Origin: SAR324 cluster bacterium
GTDB lineage: Bacteria; SAR324; NAC60-12
Length of the DNA stretch: 64,000 nucleotides
Assembly (NCBI GenBank): GCA_015232315.1
Contig: JADFZZ010000002.1
Coordinates: 248,001-312,000 of the forward strand
Direction: 5' to 3'
This document shows, piece by piece, positions 17,815-27,666 of the stretch. The notes beneath the pieces are model-generated. The model was not told where the DNA came from. It was given only the letters and a program-made list of their open reading frames with translations, and did no database searches. A program made the translations under genes and the position numbers. The number at the start of each line of letters is the position of its first letter. The stretch's first letter is position 1.

Positions 17815-18483
17815 GTGGAAATCAATATCATCACAGGTGAAGAACTGGCTACAGTTTATCTGGATGGTGATTTTGTTCAGACCACAATTGCCAACTTTGA
17901 AAATACTGTGCGAACATTATTCAGTAAGCTGGTGATTGAGACTGACGACACCCCTTTGCCTGTGTTGTTTGAATTGTCCAATGTCCATTTTATCAGTTCC
18001 GCGGGGATTGCCGCACTGGTGGGAATTCACATGGACAGCCGACATCGGTTGATTGAAATTGGCTTTTGTGCCTTACGCCGACGTGTCCTGGAAGCCATTC
18101 AACGAACCAAAATTGATCAGATGCTGACAATTTTTAAAGATGAAGAAACGGGGCGGGAATACTTGATTGAGCGTCGGCGAATGACTCAGCGTTACAGCTA
18201 TGAGAGTTCCGCCATCCTGAAAACGGAAAACCATCAGCATCTGGTTCGATGTATGAACATCTCTTCAGGGGGATGCAGTCTGTATTCGGAAACCCCGTTC
18301 ACTGTCACGTCCCGCTTGTCCCATCTTCAACTCACAGAACTCAAAATTGAAGCCATGATCATCATTCGCCGGTGCACACCACTTCCAGAGGGGGGCTATG
18401 AAATTGCCACAGCCTTTTGTGAATATGATGTGGACAGGGATAACATCATATCTGACCTGATCCGGAATCTTAACGAGCTATAA
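17815..18483 (+). CDS. STAS-PilZ fusion protein
   Basis: A 222-residue protein with a STAS (anti-sigma-antagonist-like) domain at residues about 1-115. It holds the loop NVHFISSAGIAALVG, where family members have DxSxIDSSG with a phosphorylatable Ser. A PilZ-like domain follows (about 120-222): the arginine-rich start RRRMTQRYSYESSAIL and CMNISSGGCSL match the c-di-GMP-binding RxxxR ... (D/N)xSxxG pattern. The start is GTG immediately after the leuB stop and no strong ribosome site is visible, so translation is probably coupled to leuB. Linking a phospho-switch domain to a c-di-GMP sensor in one chain is unusual; the partner kinase or sigma system is unknown. Confidence 0.75.
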   Translation: MEINIITGEELATVYLDGDFVQTTIANFENTVRTLFSKLVIETDDTPLPVLFELSNVHFISSAGIAALVGIHMDSRHRLIEIGFCALRRRVLEAIQRTKIDQMLTIFKDEETGREYLIERRRMTQRYSYESSAILKTENHQHLVRCMNISSGGCSLYSETPFTVTSRLSHLQLTELKIEAMIIIRRCTPLPEGGYEIATAFCEYDVDRDNIISDLIRNLNEL

Positions 18484-18503
18484 TCAACTGGTGACTGATT
18501 TCA

Positions 18504-18719
18504 TTAAAGCGCTTTCCGAGGCAGAACGTTCAGAATCTCTTTGAAATACGCCATTCCGGCAGATAGATTTTCGAGGATTTCAGTGGTCAGCACCTCGGGA
18601 TCAGGCAGATTATCGAGATCCATCAGGGGATTGATCCATGCTCGAAGGGCATTCAAGATCTTCGTATTCATTCGGGAAAACGAATAATATGACAGCAACT
18701 GCTTACAGGGGGAAAACAT
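18504..18719 (-). CDS. Small hypothetical protein
   Basis: A 71-residue frame beginning ten bases after the gene at 18730, on the same strand. It could be the distal member of the gltB unit. The second half is plausible helical coding sequence (MDLDNLPDPEVLTTEILENL). The first 15 residues look less protein-like, and an internal ATG at 18671 could be the real start. There is no ribosome site at either start and no recognised family. The alternative is non-coding sequence. Confidence 0.35.
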   Translation of the reverse strand: MFSPCKQLLSYYSFSRMNTKILNALRAWINPLMDLDNLPDPEVLTTEILENLSAGMAYFKEILNVLPRKAL

Positions 18720-18729
18720 TAAACATATT

Positions 18730-19203
18730 TTAATGCTTCAGAGGCCATGCTGAATATACATGATCAAGAAGGTAGGCGTAGCGTTCAGTGCCTAATGGCA
18801 GTGGCGCGGTGATGGGACCAGCCACTTCACCATGGGACGGGATCTCTACCTGTCCATCTTTGTCGACGATGACCAGCAATTGATAGTTTTTTTCAGGGAT
18901 TAATGGCTGGAAGGCATTCTGTTCTCCAATGTAAAAAGTCGTTGGAGGAACAAAGGTATCAACCACAGTGGATGCGACAATGTCACGTGTTTCCGGATCA
19001 ATCAGAAAAATATGGGCATTGTCTGTTTTTACGAGTTCCGAGGCGATAAAGGGATCAACGGAGATCACTCCGCTGATTCCTGATTGCAGATCATTTTCAT
19101 TGCGATCTACTTCTTTCATTAAGGCGAAGATCGTTAATGTGGTCATGCCTACCAAAAAAAATATCAGCAATAATTTGTTCATGATTTTTCCGGGAACTCG
19201 CAT
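18730..19203 (-). CDS. Membrane-anchored protein with a CcmI/CycH C-terminal-like beta domain
   Basis: A 157-residue protein with one N-terminal membrane anchor (MNKLLLIFFLVGMTTLTIF, residues 8-26) and a periplasmic beta-rich domain: ISGVISVDPFIASEL, AHIFLIDPETRDIVAST, TTFYIGEQNAFQPL and GPITAPLPLGTE. This strand pattern (SG-x-I-x-VDP, then FI/VAST/PP-x-x-F-x-IG) resembles the C-terminal domain of cytochrome c biogenesis proteins of the CcmI/NrfG type and small periplasmic relatives. That is inference from pattern only. A strong GAGGAG supports ATG 19203. It lies nine bases after gltB; its link to glutamate synthase is not obvious. Confidence 0.65.
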   Translation of the reverse strand: MRVPGKIMNKLLLIFFLVGMTTLTIFALMKEVDRNENDLQSGISGVISVDPFIASELVKTDNAHIFLIDPETRDIVASTVVDTFVPPTTFYIGEQNAFQPLIPEKNYQLLVIVDKDGQVEIPSHGEVAGPITAPLPLGTERYAYLLDHVYSAWPLKH

Positions 19204-19212
19204 ATTGTCTCC

Positions 19213-22200
19213 TCAAGCCGTTTTTCGAAGTTTTTCCGCGGCTTCTTTTTCAAGAACCAGTCGGTATTCTGTTGGCATGATTCTAACAAAATGTGACAGG
19301 GTCTGTTCCCATTCATCAAGCAATGTTTTGGCCTTAACGCTTCGGGTGTATTGGTAATGCCGTTCCAGCATGGAATGTACCCATTGTTGTTCTTCCGGAT
19401 TGGCAATCGGGCCGAGTTCAACCATTTGGGTATTGCATTTTGCTTGAAATGTCCCTTTTCGATCAAGCACGTAAGCGATACCACCACTCATTCCGGCTGC
19501 AAAGTTTCGACCTGTCTCACCGAGAACAAGCACTCGTCCACCTGTCATGTATTCACAGCCATGATCCCCCACGCCTTCAACAACAGCAGTGGCACCACTG
19601 TTCCGGACAGCAAAGCGTTCACCGGCAACACCGGCAAAAAACGCCTCACCAGCGATTGCGCCATACAGGACGGTATTTCCAATGATGATATTTTCATCAG
19701 CCTTGAAGGTCGAAATTTTTTGGGGGGAGACAATAATTCTTCCGCCACTCAATCCTTTGCCCACATAGTCATTGGCGTCACCTTCCAGGGTGAGGGTCAC
19801 TCCGTGTGCCAGAAACGCCCCAAAACTTTGACCTGCTGAGCCGGTAAAGTGGCATTGTAACGTATTGTCAGGCAATCCTTCCATGCCATGTTTTCTGGCA
19901 ATTTTGCTACTGAGCATGGTGCCAACCGTTCTGTTGGTATTCCTGATCGGCATTGCTATGGCAACGGGTTTTTTCTGCTCAATAGCGTCTGTGGACATCT
20001 CAATCAGACGATTATCCAGTTGATCCTGCAAACCGTGATTCTGTTTGGTGGTGCAATAACGAGCCTTGTCCACAGTCAAGGGCGGTTGATAAAGAATAGC
20101 TGACAGATCCAGATATTTGGCTTTCCAGTGGTTCATTTCTGGTACTTGCTGGAGCATATCGGTGCGGCCAATCATATCATCAAATTTGCGGAATCCGAGT
20201 GAGGCCATGATTTTCCGGACTTCTTCAGCGACAAAAAAGAAGAAATTGATCACATTTTCCGGTTGCCCGGTAAATTTTTTCCGCAATACAGGATCCTGTG
20301 TGGCTACACCCACGGGGCAGGTATTCAAGTGGCATTTTCGCATCATGATACAGCCAATGGTGATCAAGGGGGTCGTTGCGAAGCCAAATTCTTCCGCACC
20401 CAATAAGGCCGCGATGGCGACATCCCGACCAGATTTCAACTGACCATCGGTTTGTATCCTGACACGACTCCGAAGTCCATTGAGTACCAGGGTTTGGTGG
20501 GTCTCAGACAAGCCTAGTTCCCATGGAGCACCGGCATGTTTAATGGAGGTCAGTGGAGATGCGCCTGTGCCACCATCATGTCCGGCAATCACAATCATGT
20601 CCGCATGGGCTTTGGCAACACCGGCCGCAATGGTTCCGACACCTGCTTCAGAAACAAGTTTGACGGTAATCCGTGCTTCAGGATTGGCATTTTTCAAATC
20701 GAAAATAAGTTGCGCCAGATCCTCAATCGAATAAATGTCATGATGCGGAGGCGGTGAAATCAGGGTGACTCCAGGTGTCGAATAACGAACCTTGGCAATA
20801 TCCTGACTGACTTTGTTACCGGGAAGCTGACCACCTTCACCGGGTTTTGCGCCTTGGGCGATCTTGATCTGAATTTCATTGCAGTTGACCAGATAATGAA
20901 TGGTCACACCGAAACGACCGGACGCGACCTGCTTGATCGCGCTCACAGCCAGACCACCATCAGGACGTGTAATAAACCGGTCAGGGTTTTCACCGCCTTC
21001 ACCACTGTTGCTTTTTCCGCCAATCTTGTTCATGGCCAGGGCCAGGGTTTCGTGGGCCTCAATGCTGATTGAACCAAAAGACATCGCGCCTGTCGCAAAT
21101 CGTTTTACAATTTCTTTTGCAGGCTCAACTTCATCAAGCGGCACAGGTGTGCCTGTCTTGAATTTGAGAAGGCTCCTGATGGTTGCCATGTTATGTTCTT
21201 GTTCATTCACCAGGCGGGTGTATTTCTGATAATCTTCAAACGTATTCTGCCTGACCGCCTTTTGCAGAGTCTGTATTGTTTCAGGGTTGATCTGATGATA
21301 TTCTCCACGTCGTCTCCAGGCATAAGCACCCCCCGGATCTACAACAGCTTCACCTTCCAAAACAGATTCCTCGAAACTCATTTGATGTCTGGCCAGTGAT
21401 TCCTGCGCGATCACATCAATCGGAATTCCCTGTATCCGTGAGGCAGTGCCCCTGAAATATTTTTTAATCACATCTTCTGCCAGTCCGATGGCTTCAAAAA
21501 TCTGAGCGCCCCGATAGCTTTGAATGGTTGAGATTCCCATTTTAGAGAAGATTTTAAACAAGCCTTTCTGAATGGCTTTTTTATAGTTGGCGATGGCTTT
21601 TTCCAGATAAATACTTTCTGGAAGCAGTTTGTCCTGAATCATTTGATCCAGCGTTTCCCATGCAAGATAGGGATTGATCGCTCCGGCGCCATAGCCGATA
21701 AGCAGTGCGAAATGTGCCACTTCACGAGGTTCACCGGACTCAAGAATTATACTCGCGCTGGTTCGAAGTCCTTTCTGGATCAGATAATGATGAACAGCGG
21801 CGACAGCCAGAAGCGCCGGAATCGGGACCATGTCCTCATTGGCAGTTCTATCACTGAGTATCAGAAACGTATTTCCTTCGTTGATGGACGCTAGTGCTTT
21901 CTCACACAAGGCATCCAATGTTTTTTCCAATCCTGACGGCCCCTCGTTTTTGTTAAAGACCATAGGCAATGTGCAACTGCGGAAATCCTGTTGGTCCAGG
22001 TCCCGAATCTTTTCAAGTTCCTGGTTGGTCAGGACAGGATGCTCCAGTTGCAGTAACCGCGCATGTGCGGCTGTCTGCTCCAGAATGTTTCTCTCTTTGC
22101 CAAGGTGACTGATCAATGACATAACCAATCCTTCACGGATAGAATCAATTGGTGGATTGGTAACCTGCGCGAAGAGTTGCTTGAAATAGTTATACAACGG

Positions 22201-23718
22201 TTGTGGACGTTTGGAGAGCACAGCCAGCGGAACATCATTTCCCATGGAACCGATGGCTTCTTCACCTTTTTCTGCCATCGGCTTCATCAATAGCTGAATG
22301 TCTTCCTGGGTATAGCCAAACATCTGCTGACGTTGAATCAGCGTTTTCGTGTTTGTTTTTTGATAATTTTCAGGTTCTGGCAACCCGGAGAGATGGAGCA
22401 TGTTTTGATCCAGCCATTCCTGATAAGGATTCAGGTGGCACATTTGCGCTTTCAATTCGGAATCATCAATGATTCTGCCTTGGCTGGTATCAACCAGAAA
22501 CATTTTTCCCGGTTGCAAACGGCCCTTGCGTTCAATGCGTTGCGGTTCAATCTGGATGGCGCCAACTTCCGAGGCCATCACCACAAAATGATCTTTGGTG
22601 ACAACATATCGTGCGGGTCGCAGACCATTGCGGTCCAGGGTTGCTCCAATCTGGATCCCATTGGAAAATGTCAGTGACGCGGGTCCATCCCAGGGTTCCA
22701 TGAATTGTTCATGGTATTCATAAAAGGCTCGTTTTTCAGCAGAAACATTGGGATCACTCTGCCATGCTTCCGGCACTAGCATCATCACCGCATGGGGCAA
22801 TGAATATCCCGAAAGCACCAGAAATTCCAGGGCGTTGTCCACAGCGGCGGAATCACTTCCATGAGGCATGATCAATGGAAACAATTTTGAAATATCATCA
22901 TACAAGGGGGATTTGAGCGCTTCCTTGCGGGCATTCATCCAGTTGATGTTGCCTCTCAGCGTGTTGATCTCGCCGTTATGTGCCAGATAGCGGAAGGGGT
23001 GCGCCAACGGCCATGTAGGAAATGTATTCGTGCTGAACCGTGAATGCACAATGGCAAGCGCACTGGCAAATTTGGGATCTGACAGGTCCGGATAAAAAGG
23101 TTTGAGCTGGGTTGCGTGCAGCATTCCCTTATAAATCATGGTTCTGGATGACAGGGATGGGATATACAGGTCATTGCCCTGTGTCGTATTCTGAATCAGT
23201 TTTCTGACGACATACAGTTTTCGTTCGAAGATTTCAGGTTCCAATCCGGGAGTGTTTTCTACAAAAATCTGTCTGATCACAGGCTGTACTTTTGCGGCGT
23301 TCTTGCCAACATAATGCGGGTCTGTCGGCACATCTCTCCAGCCCAGAATAGCCAGGCCTTCTTCTGCCAGAACATTTTCAATGATCAAACCACACCGTTG
23401 ACGTTTTTTTTCATCCTGTGGCATAAATACCATGCCCGCACCGTATTTTCCCGGGTCTGGCAACGTTATTTCCAGTGCTTGCGCCTGTTCCACCAGAAAA
23501 TCATGAGGAATCTGTATCATGATTCCGGCACCATCTCCTGTTTCCGGGTCTGCGCCAAGGGCTCCTCGATGTTTCAGGTTGGTCAGCAGTTCTAATGCCT
23601 GCGTGATGATTCCGTGTGATTTTTCACCCTTCATGTGAACAATAAATCCAACTCCGCAACTGTCGTGTTCGAACTGAGGATCATACAGACCTTGTTTTTC
23701 AGGATAATAGGTGTTCAT
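19213..23718 (-). CDS. gltB: Glutamate synthase (NADPH) large subunit
   Basis: Transfers glutamine amide nitrogen to 2-oxoglutarate. The precursor starts [20 protein letters not shown] before Cys21, the amidotransferase nucleophile exposed by cleavage (SCGVGF). Domain order: class II amidotransferase (to about 430), central domain, FMN/synthase TIM barrel ([24 protein letters not shown]), 3Fe-4S cysteines in [19 protein letters not shown], and the C-terminal GxGxG beta-helix ([14 protein letters not shown]). 1501 residues. ATG 23718 has AGGGGT upstream; a six-residue extension lacks support. It heads a unit with the two small genes below 19203 and is divergent from gltD, which is usually its downstream neighbour. 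Confidence 0.97.
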   Translation of the reverse strand: MNTYYPEKQGLYDPQFEHDSCGVGFIVHMKGEKSHGIITQALELLTNLKHRGALGADPETGDGAGIMIQIPHDFLVEQAQALEITLPDPGKYGAGMVFMPQDEKKRQRCGLIIENVLAEEGLAILGWRDVPTDPHYVGKNAAKVQPVIRQIFVENTPGLEPEIFERKLYVVRKLIQNTTQGNDLYIPSLSSRTMIYKGMLHATQLKPFYPDLSDPKFASALAIVHSRFSTNTFPTWPLAHPFRYLAHNGEINTLRGNINWMNARKEALKSPLYDDISKLFPLIMPHGSDSAAVDNALEFLVLSGYSLPHAVMMLVPEAWQSDPNVSAEKRAFYEYHEQFMEPWDGPASLTFSNGIQIGATLDRNGLRPARYVVTKDHFVVMASEVGAIQIEPQRIERKGRLQPGKMFLVDTSQGRIIDDSELKAQMCHLNPYQEWLDQNMLHLSGLPEPENYQKTNTKTLIQRQQMFGYTQEDIQLLMKPMAEKGEEAIGSMGNDVPLAVLSKRPQPLYNYFKQLFAQVTNPPIDSIREGLVMSLISHLGKERNILEQTAAHARLLQLEHPVLTNQELEKIRDLDQQDFRSCTLPMVFNKNEGPSGLEKTLDALCEKALASINEGNTFLILSDRTANEDMVPIPALLAVAAVHHYLIQKGLRTSASIILESGEPREVAHFALLIGYGAGAINPYLAWETLDQMIQDKLLPESIYLEKAIANYKKAIQKGLFKIFSKMGISTIQSYRGAQIFEAIGLAEDVIKKYFRGTASRIQGIPIDVIAQESLARHQMSFEESVLEGEAVVDPGGAYAWRRRGEYHQINPETIQTLQKAVRQNTFEDYQKYTRLVNEQEHNMATIRSLLKFKTGTPVPLDEVEPAKEIVKRFATGAMSFGSISIEAHETLALAMNKIGGKSNSGEGGENPDRFITRPDGGLAVSAIKQVASGRFGVTIHYLVNCNEIQIKIAQGAKPGEGGQLPGNKVSQDIAKVRYSTPGVTLISPPPHHDIYSIEDLAQLIFDLKNANPEARITVKLVSEAGVGTIAAGVAKAHADMIVIAGHDGGTGASPLTSIKHAGAPWELGLSETHQTLVLNGLRSRVRIQTDGQLKSGRDVAIAALLGAEEFGFATTPLITIGCIMMRKCHLNTCPVGVATQDPVLRKKFTGQPENVINFFFFVAEEVRKIMASLGFRKFDDMIGRTDMLQQVPEMNHWKAKYLDLSAILYQPPLTVDKARYCTTKQNHGLQDQLDNRLIEMSTDAIEQKKPVAIAMPIRNTNRTVGTMLSSKIARKHGMEGLPDNTLQCHFTGSAGQSFGAFLAHGVTLTLEGDANDYVGKGLSGGRIIVSPQKISTFKADENIIIGNTVLYGAIAGEAFFAGVAGERFAVRNSGATAVVEGVGDHGCEYMTGGRVLVLGETGRNFAAGMSGGIAYVLDRKGTFQAKCNTQMVELGPIANPEEQQWVHSMLERHYQYTRSVKAKTLLDEWEQTLSHFVRIMPTEYRLVLEKEAAEKLRKTA

Positions 23719-24296
23719 CGTTGTACCCCTATGCAAAACAGACGGCTCTTGAGGTTGTCGTCTGAGTGTTTACAATTGCGGTTTTTATGCACTCTAAAAA
23801 CCTTTATATTTAATGGAAGAAACAGGACGAAGTGAGCAGCTCAGACAGTCTTGTCTGAGTGTAGGATAACAGAAACAGTTTCAGGCGGAAGGCAGAACTG
23901 GCAAGTTCCAGAGTGGCTTTGTGAGATTCATTCAAGCAACGCCTTCCCACGAAAACAATTAACAGGTACACATTGATAAAGAGTTATTCCATTCCCTTTG
24001 AACCAGTCACCGTTTGATTCAGGATGATGGTCCCTGTATCTTTCCTGACACTTCAATATGCAAAAATCAGATTCCCTTGGATTGAGGGCAGGTCAAGGTA
24101 AGAAAAAACCAATAAAAACACAACAAGAAAAATTTTTGTCCCTCAAGATTTTTGTATTGAATATGATTGTTATATTGCAGTTGTCTTTCTGTTATGGCTA
24201 TATTGCCCCCCAAAATTGGCTGTTCCTGCCCAGTATATTGTGCATCGCTTGCCTCTCAACGTCCTGATTTCCCTTATTCTGTTACAAGGAGCCAAA
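23719..24296. promoter_or_regulatory. Divergent gltB/gltD control region with two hairpins
   Basis: A 578-base non-coding spacer drives gltB to the left and gltD to the right. Two inverted repeats share the core CAGAC/GTCTG. CAGACG...CGTCTG (23739-23764, 14-base loop) lies inside the presumed gltB leader. CTCAGACA-GTCT-TGTCTGAG (23840-23859) has an 8-bp stem. Either could be an operator for a dimeric regulator or a leader RNA structure. The gltD side is A/T-rich (24100-24190) with no clear -35/-10 pair. No credible gene was found inside. Confidence 0.5.
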
Positions 24297-25811
24297 GTGA
24301 ATAAAGATCGCGGTTTTTTAGAGATTGAAAAAGAAGATGTTCCCAAAAGACCTATTGAAGAACGTCTAAAAGATTACAAAGATTACAACAGGCACTATTC
24401 AGAACCGGCTATCCGGAGCCAGGCTAACCGCTGTATGGACTGTGGGATTCCTTTTTGTCATACGGGATGTCCTCTGGGAAATCTGATTCCTGACTGGAAT
24501 AATCTGGCTGCGCGGGGCCAATGGCATCAGGCATTGGATTCTTTGCACAGCACCAATAATTTCCCGGAATTCACAGGAAATGTCTGCCCTGCTCCTTGCG
24601 AAGATTCCTGTGTACTGAATGAATACTACACCCTTGATCCCGAAGAAAAAAAGGATCATAAATATGCGGTCACTATTGAGCAGATTGAACGACATACCGC
24701 AGAATTCGGCTGGAAAGAGGGGTGGATCAAACCTCAACCCGCAACAGAAAAAACTGGTAAAAAAGTCGCTATTATTGGCTCTGGTCCTGCGGGATTGGCA
24801 GCGGCTCAGCAATTAGCCCGTGTCGGACATACTGTTACCGTGTTCGAGAAAGAAGATCGTCCCGGCGGGTTGCTGCGCTATGGAATTCCTGATTTCAAGC
24901 TTGAAAAAATCAATGTGGATCGCCGTATTGAGCAAATGAAAGCTGAAGGGGTTGAATTCCGAACCGGAGTTCATGTTGGTGTTGATTTCCCCGTCAGGGA
25001 ATTGAAAGAATCTTTTGACGCCATCCTGATTTCCACTGGAGCCGGGCAGGCGCGAAAACTGCGCATTCCCGGAAATGAACTCCAGGGTATTCATTATGCC
25101 CTGGATTTTCTGCCTCAGCAGAATCGTGTGAATGCCGGTGATCAGATCGCTCCTGAAAATCGAATTTCCGCTGAAGGAAAACAGGTGGTGGTGATCGGTG
25201 GCGGCTTCACAGGTGCTGACTGCGTTGGAACTTCGAACCGTCAAGGGGCGACAGGTAAAAAATATCAGTTTGAACTGGTAGACATGACACCTCGTCCAAC
25301 ACCCGTTCATAAAGAAGCCGAATGGGATTGCCGTGGAAGCATCATGACTGAGGAAATTGTGGGAGAAAACGGCAAAGTCAAGGCACTCAAGGCTGTGAAG
25401 CTCCAATGGAAAAAAGAAAATGGCCGAATGACCATGGAAAAAATTCCAGGGTCCGAGTTTACCGTCCCTGTCGATATGGTTTTTCTGGCAATGGGATTTC
25501 TCGGTCCCAAAGTGGAAGGTCTGGTGGAAGGCTTAGGCGTGGAACTGAGTGTTCGTGGACGTCAGGGAAATGTCAAACCAGCGGAATTGATTCCACAGCT
25601 TGTTTCTCAGGATCCGATGTACAATATTCATGCGGACCAGAATTTCATGACCAGTGAGCCCGGTGTGTTTGCTGCGGGTGATGCCAGACGTGGTGCGTCT
25701 CTGGTGGTCTGGGCCATTTGGGAAGGCCGTGAAGCCGCACGCTGCATTGACAAGTATCTCATGGGTAAAACCACATTGCCCACCTCTCCTCAAACCGACA
25801 AGGTGGTCTGA
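24297..25811 (+). CDS. gltD: Glutamate synthase (NADPH) small subunit
   Basis: Takes electrons from NADPH through FAD and iron-sulfur clusters and passes them to GltB. The N-terminal Cys clusters are complete (CMDCGIPFCHTGCPLGN and CPAPCEDSC). The FAD site is AIIGSGPAGLAAAQQLA and the NADPH site VVIGGGFTGADC. The C-terminal FAD motif is GVFAAGDARRGASLVVWAI. The start is GTG 24297, because AAGGAG precedes it and the protein then begins VNKDRGFLEIEK as in other GltD; an upstream ATG frame from 24216 is an unlikely extension. 504 residues. Divergent from gltB. The Uma2 gene follows after 30 bases. Confidence 0.96.
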   Translation: MNKDRGFLEIEKEDVPKRPIEERLKDYKDYNRHYSEPAIRSQANRCMDCGIPFCHTGCPLGNLIPDWNNLAARGQWHQALDSLHSTNNFPEFTGNVCPAPCEDSCVLNEYYTLDPEEKKDHKYAVTIEQIERHTAEFGWKEGWIKPQPATEKTGKKVAIIGSGPAGLAAAQQLARVGHTVTVFEKEDRPGGLLRYGIPDFKLEKINVDRRIEQMKAEGVEFRTGVHVGVDFPVRELKESFDAILISTGAGQARKLRIPGNELQGIHYALDFLPQQNRVNAGDQIAPENRISAEGKQVVVIGGGFTGADCVGTSNRQGATGKKYQFELVDMTPRPTPVHKEAEWDCRGSIMTEEIVGENGKVKALKAVKLQWKKENGRMTMEKIPGSEFTVPVDMVFLAMGFLGPKVEGLVEGLGVELSVRGRQGNVKPAELIPQLVSQDPMYNIHADQNFMTSEPGVFAAGDARRGASLVVWAIWEGREAARCIDKYLMGKTTLPTSPQTDKVV

Positions 25812-25841
25812 TTGATTGAAGCTTAAAAATGGAGTGGATAT

Positions 25842-26477
25842 ATGCTGGCTCGTCAAGCAAACCCGTTATTAACGGAAGCTGAGTATCTGGAACAGGAAGA
25901 ACACTCGGAGATCCGTCATGAATACCATCAGGGGGAACTCTATATGATGGCAGGCGGTAGTGCCAATCATGCACGGATTGCGGCTAATTTTTTGATGGAA
26001 TTCCTGATTTTTTTAAAAGATCGTCCTTGTGGCGCACTTGGCTCAGACATGCGGGTCAAGATTGAAATTCCTCCCAAACGCCCCTTGAAATCAGCATCCG
26101 CACATTATGTGTATCCTGATTTTTCAGTCACCTGTGATCCCGCGGATTTGGGAAATGCCAATGCTTTGACCGGGCCAAAAGTGATTGGCGAGGTGCTGTC
26201 CCCTTCCACTGCGGCTTATGACCAGACTCATAAATTTGAATTGTACAAACAGTTGCCTTCCCTGGAGGACTATCTGCTGGTCAGCCAAACTCAAAAACTG
26301 GTGCAGGTGTTCCACCGTCTTCCTTCAAAAATCAACACATGGGAAGTCACGTACTTTTATGAACAGGATGTCCTGCGGATTCCTTCGCTTGATTTCACCT
26401 GTCCTGTAGAGCGGATTTATCATAAAGTCGTTTTTGAGCAGGGCATTGAAATGGTTGGATTTCCATCTGAATCATAA
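25842..26477 (+). CDS. Uma2 family (DUF820) restriction-endonuclease-like protein
   Basis: A 211-residue protein of the Uma2 group, a PD-(D/E)XK-like fold common as multiple paralogues in cyanobacteria and some environmental bacteria. Features: the N-terminal LTEAEYLEQEEHSEIRHEYHQ with GELYMMAGG, catalytic Asp in VYPDFSVTCD, Glu in IGEVLSPST, and the downstream TKFE-like helix (DQTHKFELYKQ). The real function of the family is unclear. The start is ATG 25842. The last 40 bases of the gene and just after it recur at 27231-27270. It begins the accessory patch that runs to about 27270. Confidence 0.9.
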   Translation: MLARQANPLLTEAEYLEQEEHSEIRHEYHQGELYMMAGGSANHARIAANFLMEFLIFLKDRPCGALGSDMRVKIEIPPKRPLKSASAHYVYPDFSVTCDPADLGNANALTGPKVIGEVLSPSTAAYDQTHKFELYKQLPSLEDYLLVSQTQKLVQVFHRLPSKINTWEVTYFYEQDVLRIPSLDFTCPVERIYHKVVFEQGIEMVGFPSES

Positions 26478-26515
26478 AAAATTAGGGATCTTTGGTGTAT
26501 TCCGTTTTCGATGCT

Positions 26516-26998
26516 TCAAAACGGAAAAAAGGTTTTGATTATCAGGGCTGTGACACCACCGAGCATGATACCGGTCATCCATTTGAGGAGATGGATTTCA
26601 GCAGAGAGCCTCAGTTCCAGTTCCTTGAGGTCATGTTGGAGTTCGATCTTGGTGGTTTCGATCTTGGCGTCGAGTTCCTTTTTGGTGGTTTCGATCTTGG
26701 CGTCGAGTTCCTTTTTGGTGGTTTCGATCTTGGCATCAAGTTCCTTGATGTCCCGTTGGAGTTCTATTTTGGTGGTTTCAATCTTGGCATCAAGTTCCTT
26801 TTTGGTGGTTTCGATCTTGGCGTCGAGTTCCCTGATGTCACGTTGGAGTTCTGTTTTGGCAAGATCCAGATCCGGTTTGGTGACCGCGTCATGCATCAGG
26901 ATTGTTTTGAGGGTATCAGCCTGGACTTCGGCCTGTTCTTGGGAAACGCCGACTGCCATGAGGCTCTTGATATAATGGTGAGTGTCGAATGCCAGCAT
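26516..26998 (-). CDS. DUF1640-like coiled-coil membrane protein with tandem repeats
   Basis: The product from ATG 26998 has 160 residues. The N-terminal part (MLAFDTHHYIKSLMAVGVS, QEQAEVQADTL) matches the DUF1640/CCDC90-type helical domain. The middle is a coiled coil of near-identical 11-residue units (ELDAKIETTKK) broken by 7-residue units (ELQRDIK). One C-terminal membrane helix follows (MTGIMLGGVTALIIKTFF). An in-frame start at 27073 would add 25 residues without family similarity. No ribosome site is clear. The 11/7 alternation keeps coiled-coil phase (hendecads and heptads). Such proteins often vary in repeat number between relatives. It runs opposite to the Uma2 gene. Function unknown. 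Confidence 0.75.
   Translation of the reverse strand: MLAFDTHHYIKSLMAVGVSQEQAEVQADTLKTILMHDAVTKPDLDLAKTELQRDIRELDAKIETTKKELDAKIETTKIELQRDIKELDAKIETTKKELDAKIETTKKELDAKIETTKIELQHDLKELELRLSAEIHLLKWMTGIMLGGVTALIIKTFFPF
26638..26850. repeat. 33-bp coding tandem repeats
   Basis: Five copies of a 33-base unit containing CTTGGCGTCGAGTTCC or CTTGGCATCAAGTTCC, separated in two places by a 21-base unit, encode the ELDAKIETTKK and ELQRDIK repeats of the coiled-coil gene on the minus strand. Copies differ at only a few bases, which points to recent slippage or unequal exchange. Confidence 0.8.
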
Positions 26999-27082
26999 AT
27001 TGTGATTTGAAGTTGGAGTTGTGAATTCATGGACGATATGCGTATCTGTAACGGTTTTACCGCGAAACGACAAGGCTTTGTT

Positions 27083-27213
27083 TCATTCTCCGGGAGTTAA
27101 AAATGAATTGAAAGGTGCCTTATTTTGCCGGATTTCATTTAACCATTTCTGAAAGCTATTTTGAAAAACAGGGTCATTGGTATAGTCTCCCATTAATTCG
27201 GGTAGTGTCCCAA
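27083..27213 (-). pseudogene. Remnant of a PlsC/YihG-like acyltransferase gene (3' end only)
   Basis: The minus-strand frame ending at 27083 encodes LPELMGDYTNDPVFQN and FQKWLNEIRQNK. This resembles the C-terminal tail of inner-membrane 1-acylglycerol-3-phosphate acyltransferases, where GDYxxDPxFxxxFxxWxxxLWxxKD is conserved. About 40 residues remain. No acyltransferase HxxxxD block exists upstream, because the duplicated Uma2 end and the yeeE gene occupy that space. It is best read as a truncated gene left by recombination. A short functional peptide is the alternative. The family match is from memory of the motif. Confidence 0.45.
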
Positions 27214-27230
27214 TTTGACTTACTCCGCTT

Positions 27231-27270
27231 ATTGAAATGGTTGGATTTTCATCCGAATCATGAAAAGTTA
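27231..27270 (+). repeat. 40-bp duplicate of the Uma2 gene 3' end
   Basis: Matches 26445-26484 at 36 of 40 positions by direct comparison. Both copies start ATTGAAATGGTTGGATTT. The second copy ends at the last base of the yeeE/yedE gene (stop at 27268-27270), so it lies exactly at a gene boundary. It suggests a second Uma2 paralogue once stood here and was deleted. Confidence 0.75.
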
Positions 27271-27666
27271 TTGACGCAAACCATAGAGGAAAGTTCCAAG
27301 AAACATTCCAATGACAGTAAACAGGCCCGCAAGTGTCCCGAAACCGATCTGAGCGATAGCCGGACCGGGGCATGCACCAGTCAACGCCCAACCCAACCCC
27401 GCGATTAAGCCACCAATCAAATGATTTTTATTATAGGAGGGAACGGAATAATCAATGGGTTGTTGTTCAATGATTGATTTTGTGCCCAGACGCTTCAACG
27501 TCTGAGTCAAAAAGAAAGATGTTCCCACCGCAACCATCAGCAAACCATACATATGGAAACTTCGGAAAAGAAACATTTCCCGAACGACATTGTAGTTCGC
27601 AACCCCGGCATTCACCAAAACAAAACCAAATAATATACCAAATCCCAAAAAAAGATAACGGATCAT
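27268..27666 (-). CDS. YeeE/YedE-type (DUF6691) sulfur-compound transporter, second half
   Basis: A 132-residue membrane protein with about four helices. It carries the signature of the second half of YeeE/YedE transporters, LIAGLGWALTGACPGPAIAQ, in which the Cys is thought to relay thiosulfate or related sulfur groups. ATG 27666 has GCAGGAG upstream; a 42-residue extension overlapping the partner gene was rejected. The ATGA overlap with the gene at 27663 implies coupled translation. The two half-proteins together make one transporter (PmpA/PmpB-like arrangement). The exact substrate cannot be read from the sequence. Confidence 0.88.
   Translation of the reverse strand: MIRYLFLGFGILFGFVLVNAGVANYNVVREMFLFRSFHMYGLLMVAVGTSFFLTQTLKRLGTKSIIEQQPIDYSVPSYNKNHLIGGLIAGLGWALTGACPGPAIAQIGFGTLAGLFTVIGMFLGTFLYGLRQ

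Noticed and set aside
24058-24267. Small hydrophobic frame in the gltB-gltD spacer
   Set aside because: No ribosome site, low-complexity start, overlaps the gltD promoter area.
26638-26850. Possible CRISPR array
   Set aside because: Repeats are contiguous, lack unique spacers and encode in-frame protein repeats.
26492-27010. Plus-strand frames with LGGFDLGVEFLF and SILASSSFLVV repeats
   Set aside because: They are mirror readings of the tandem repeats coding the minus-strand coiled coil.
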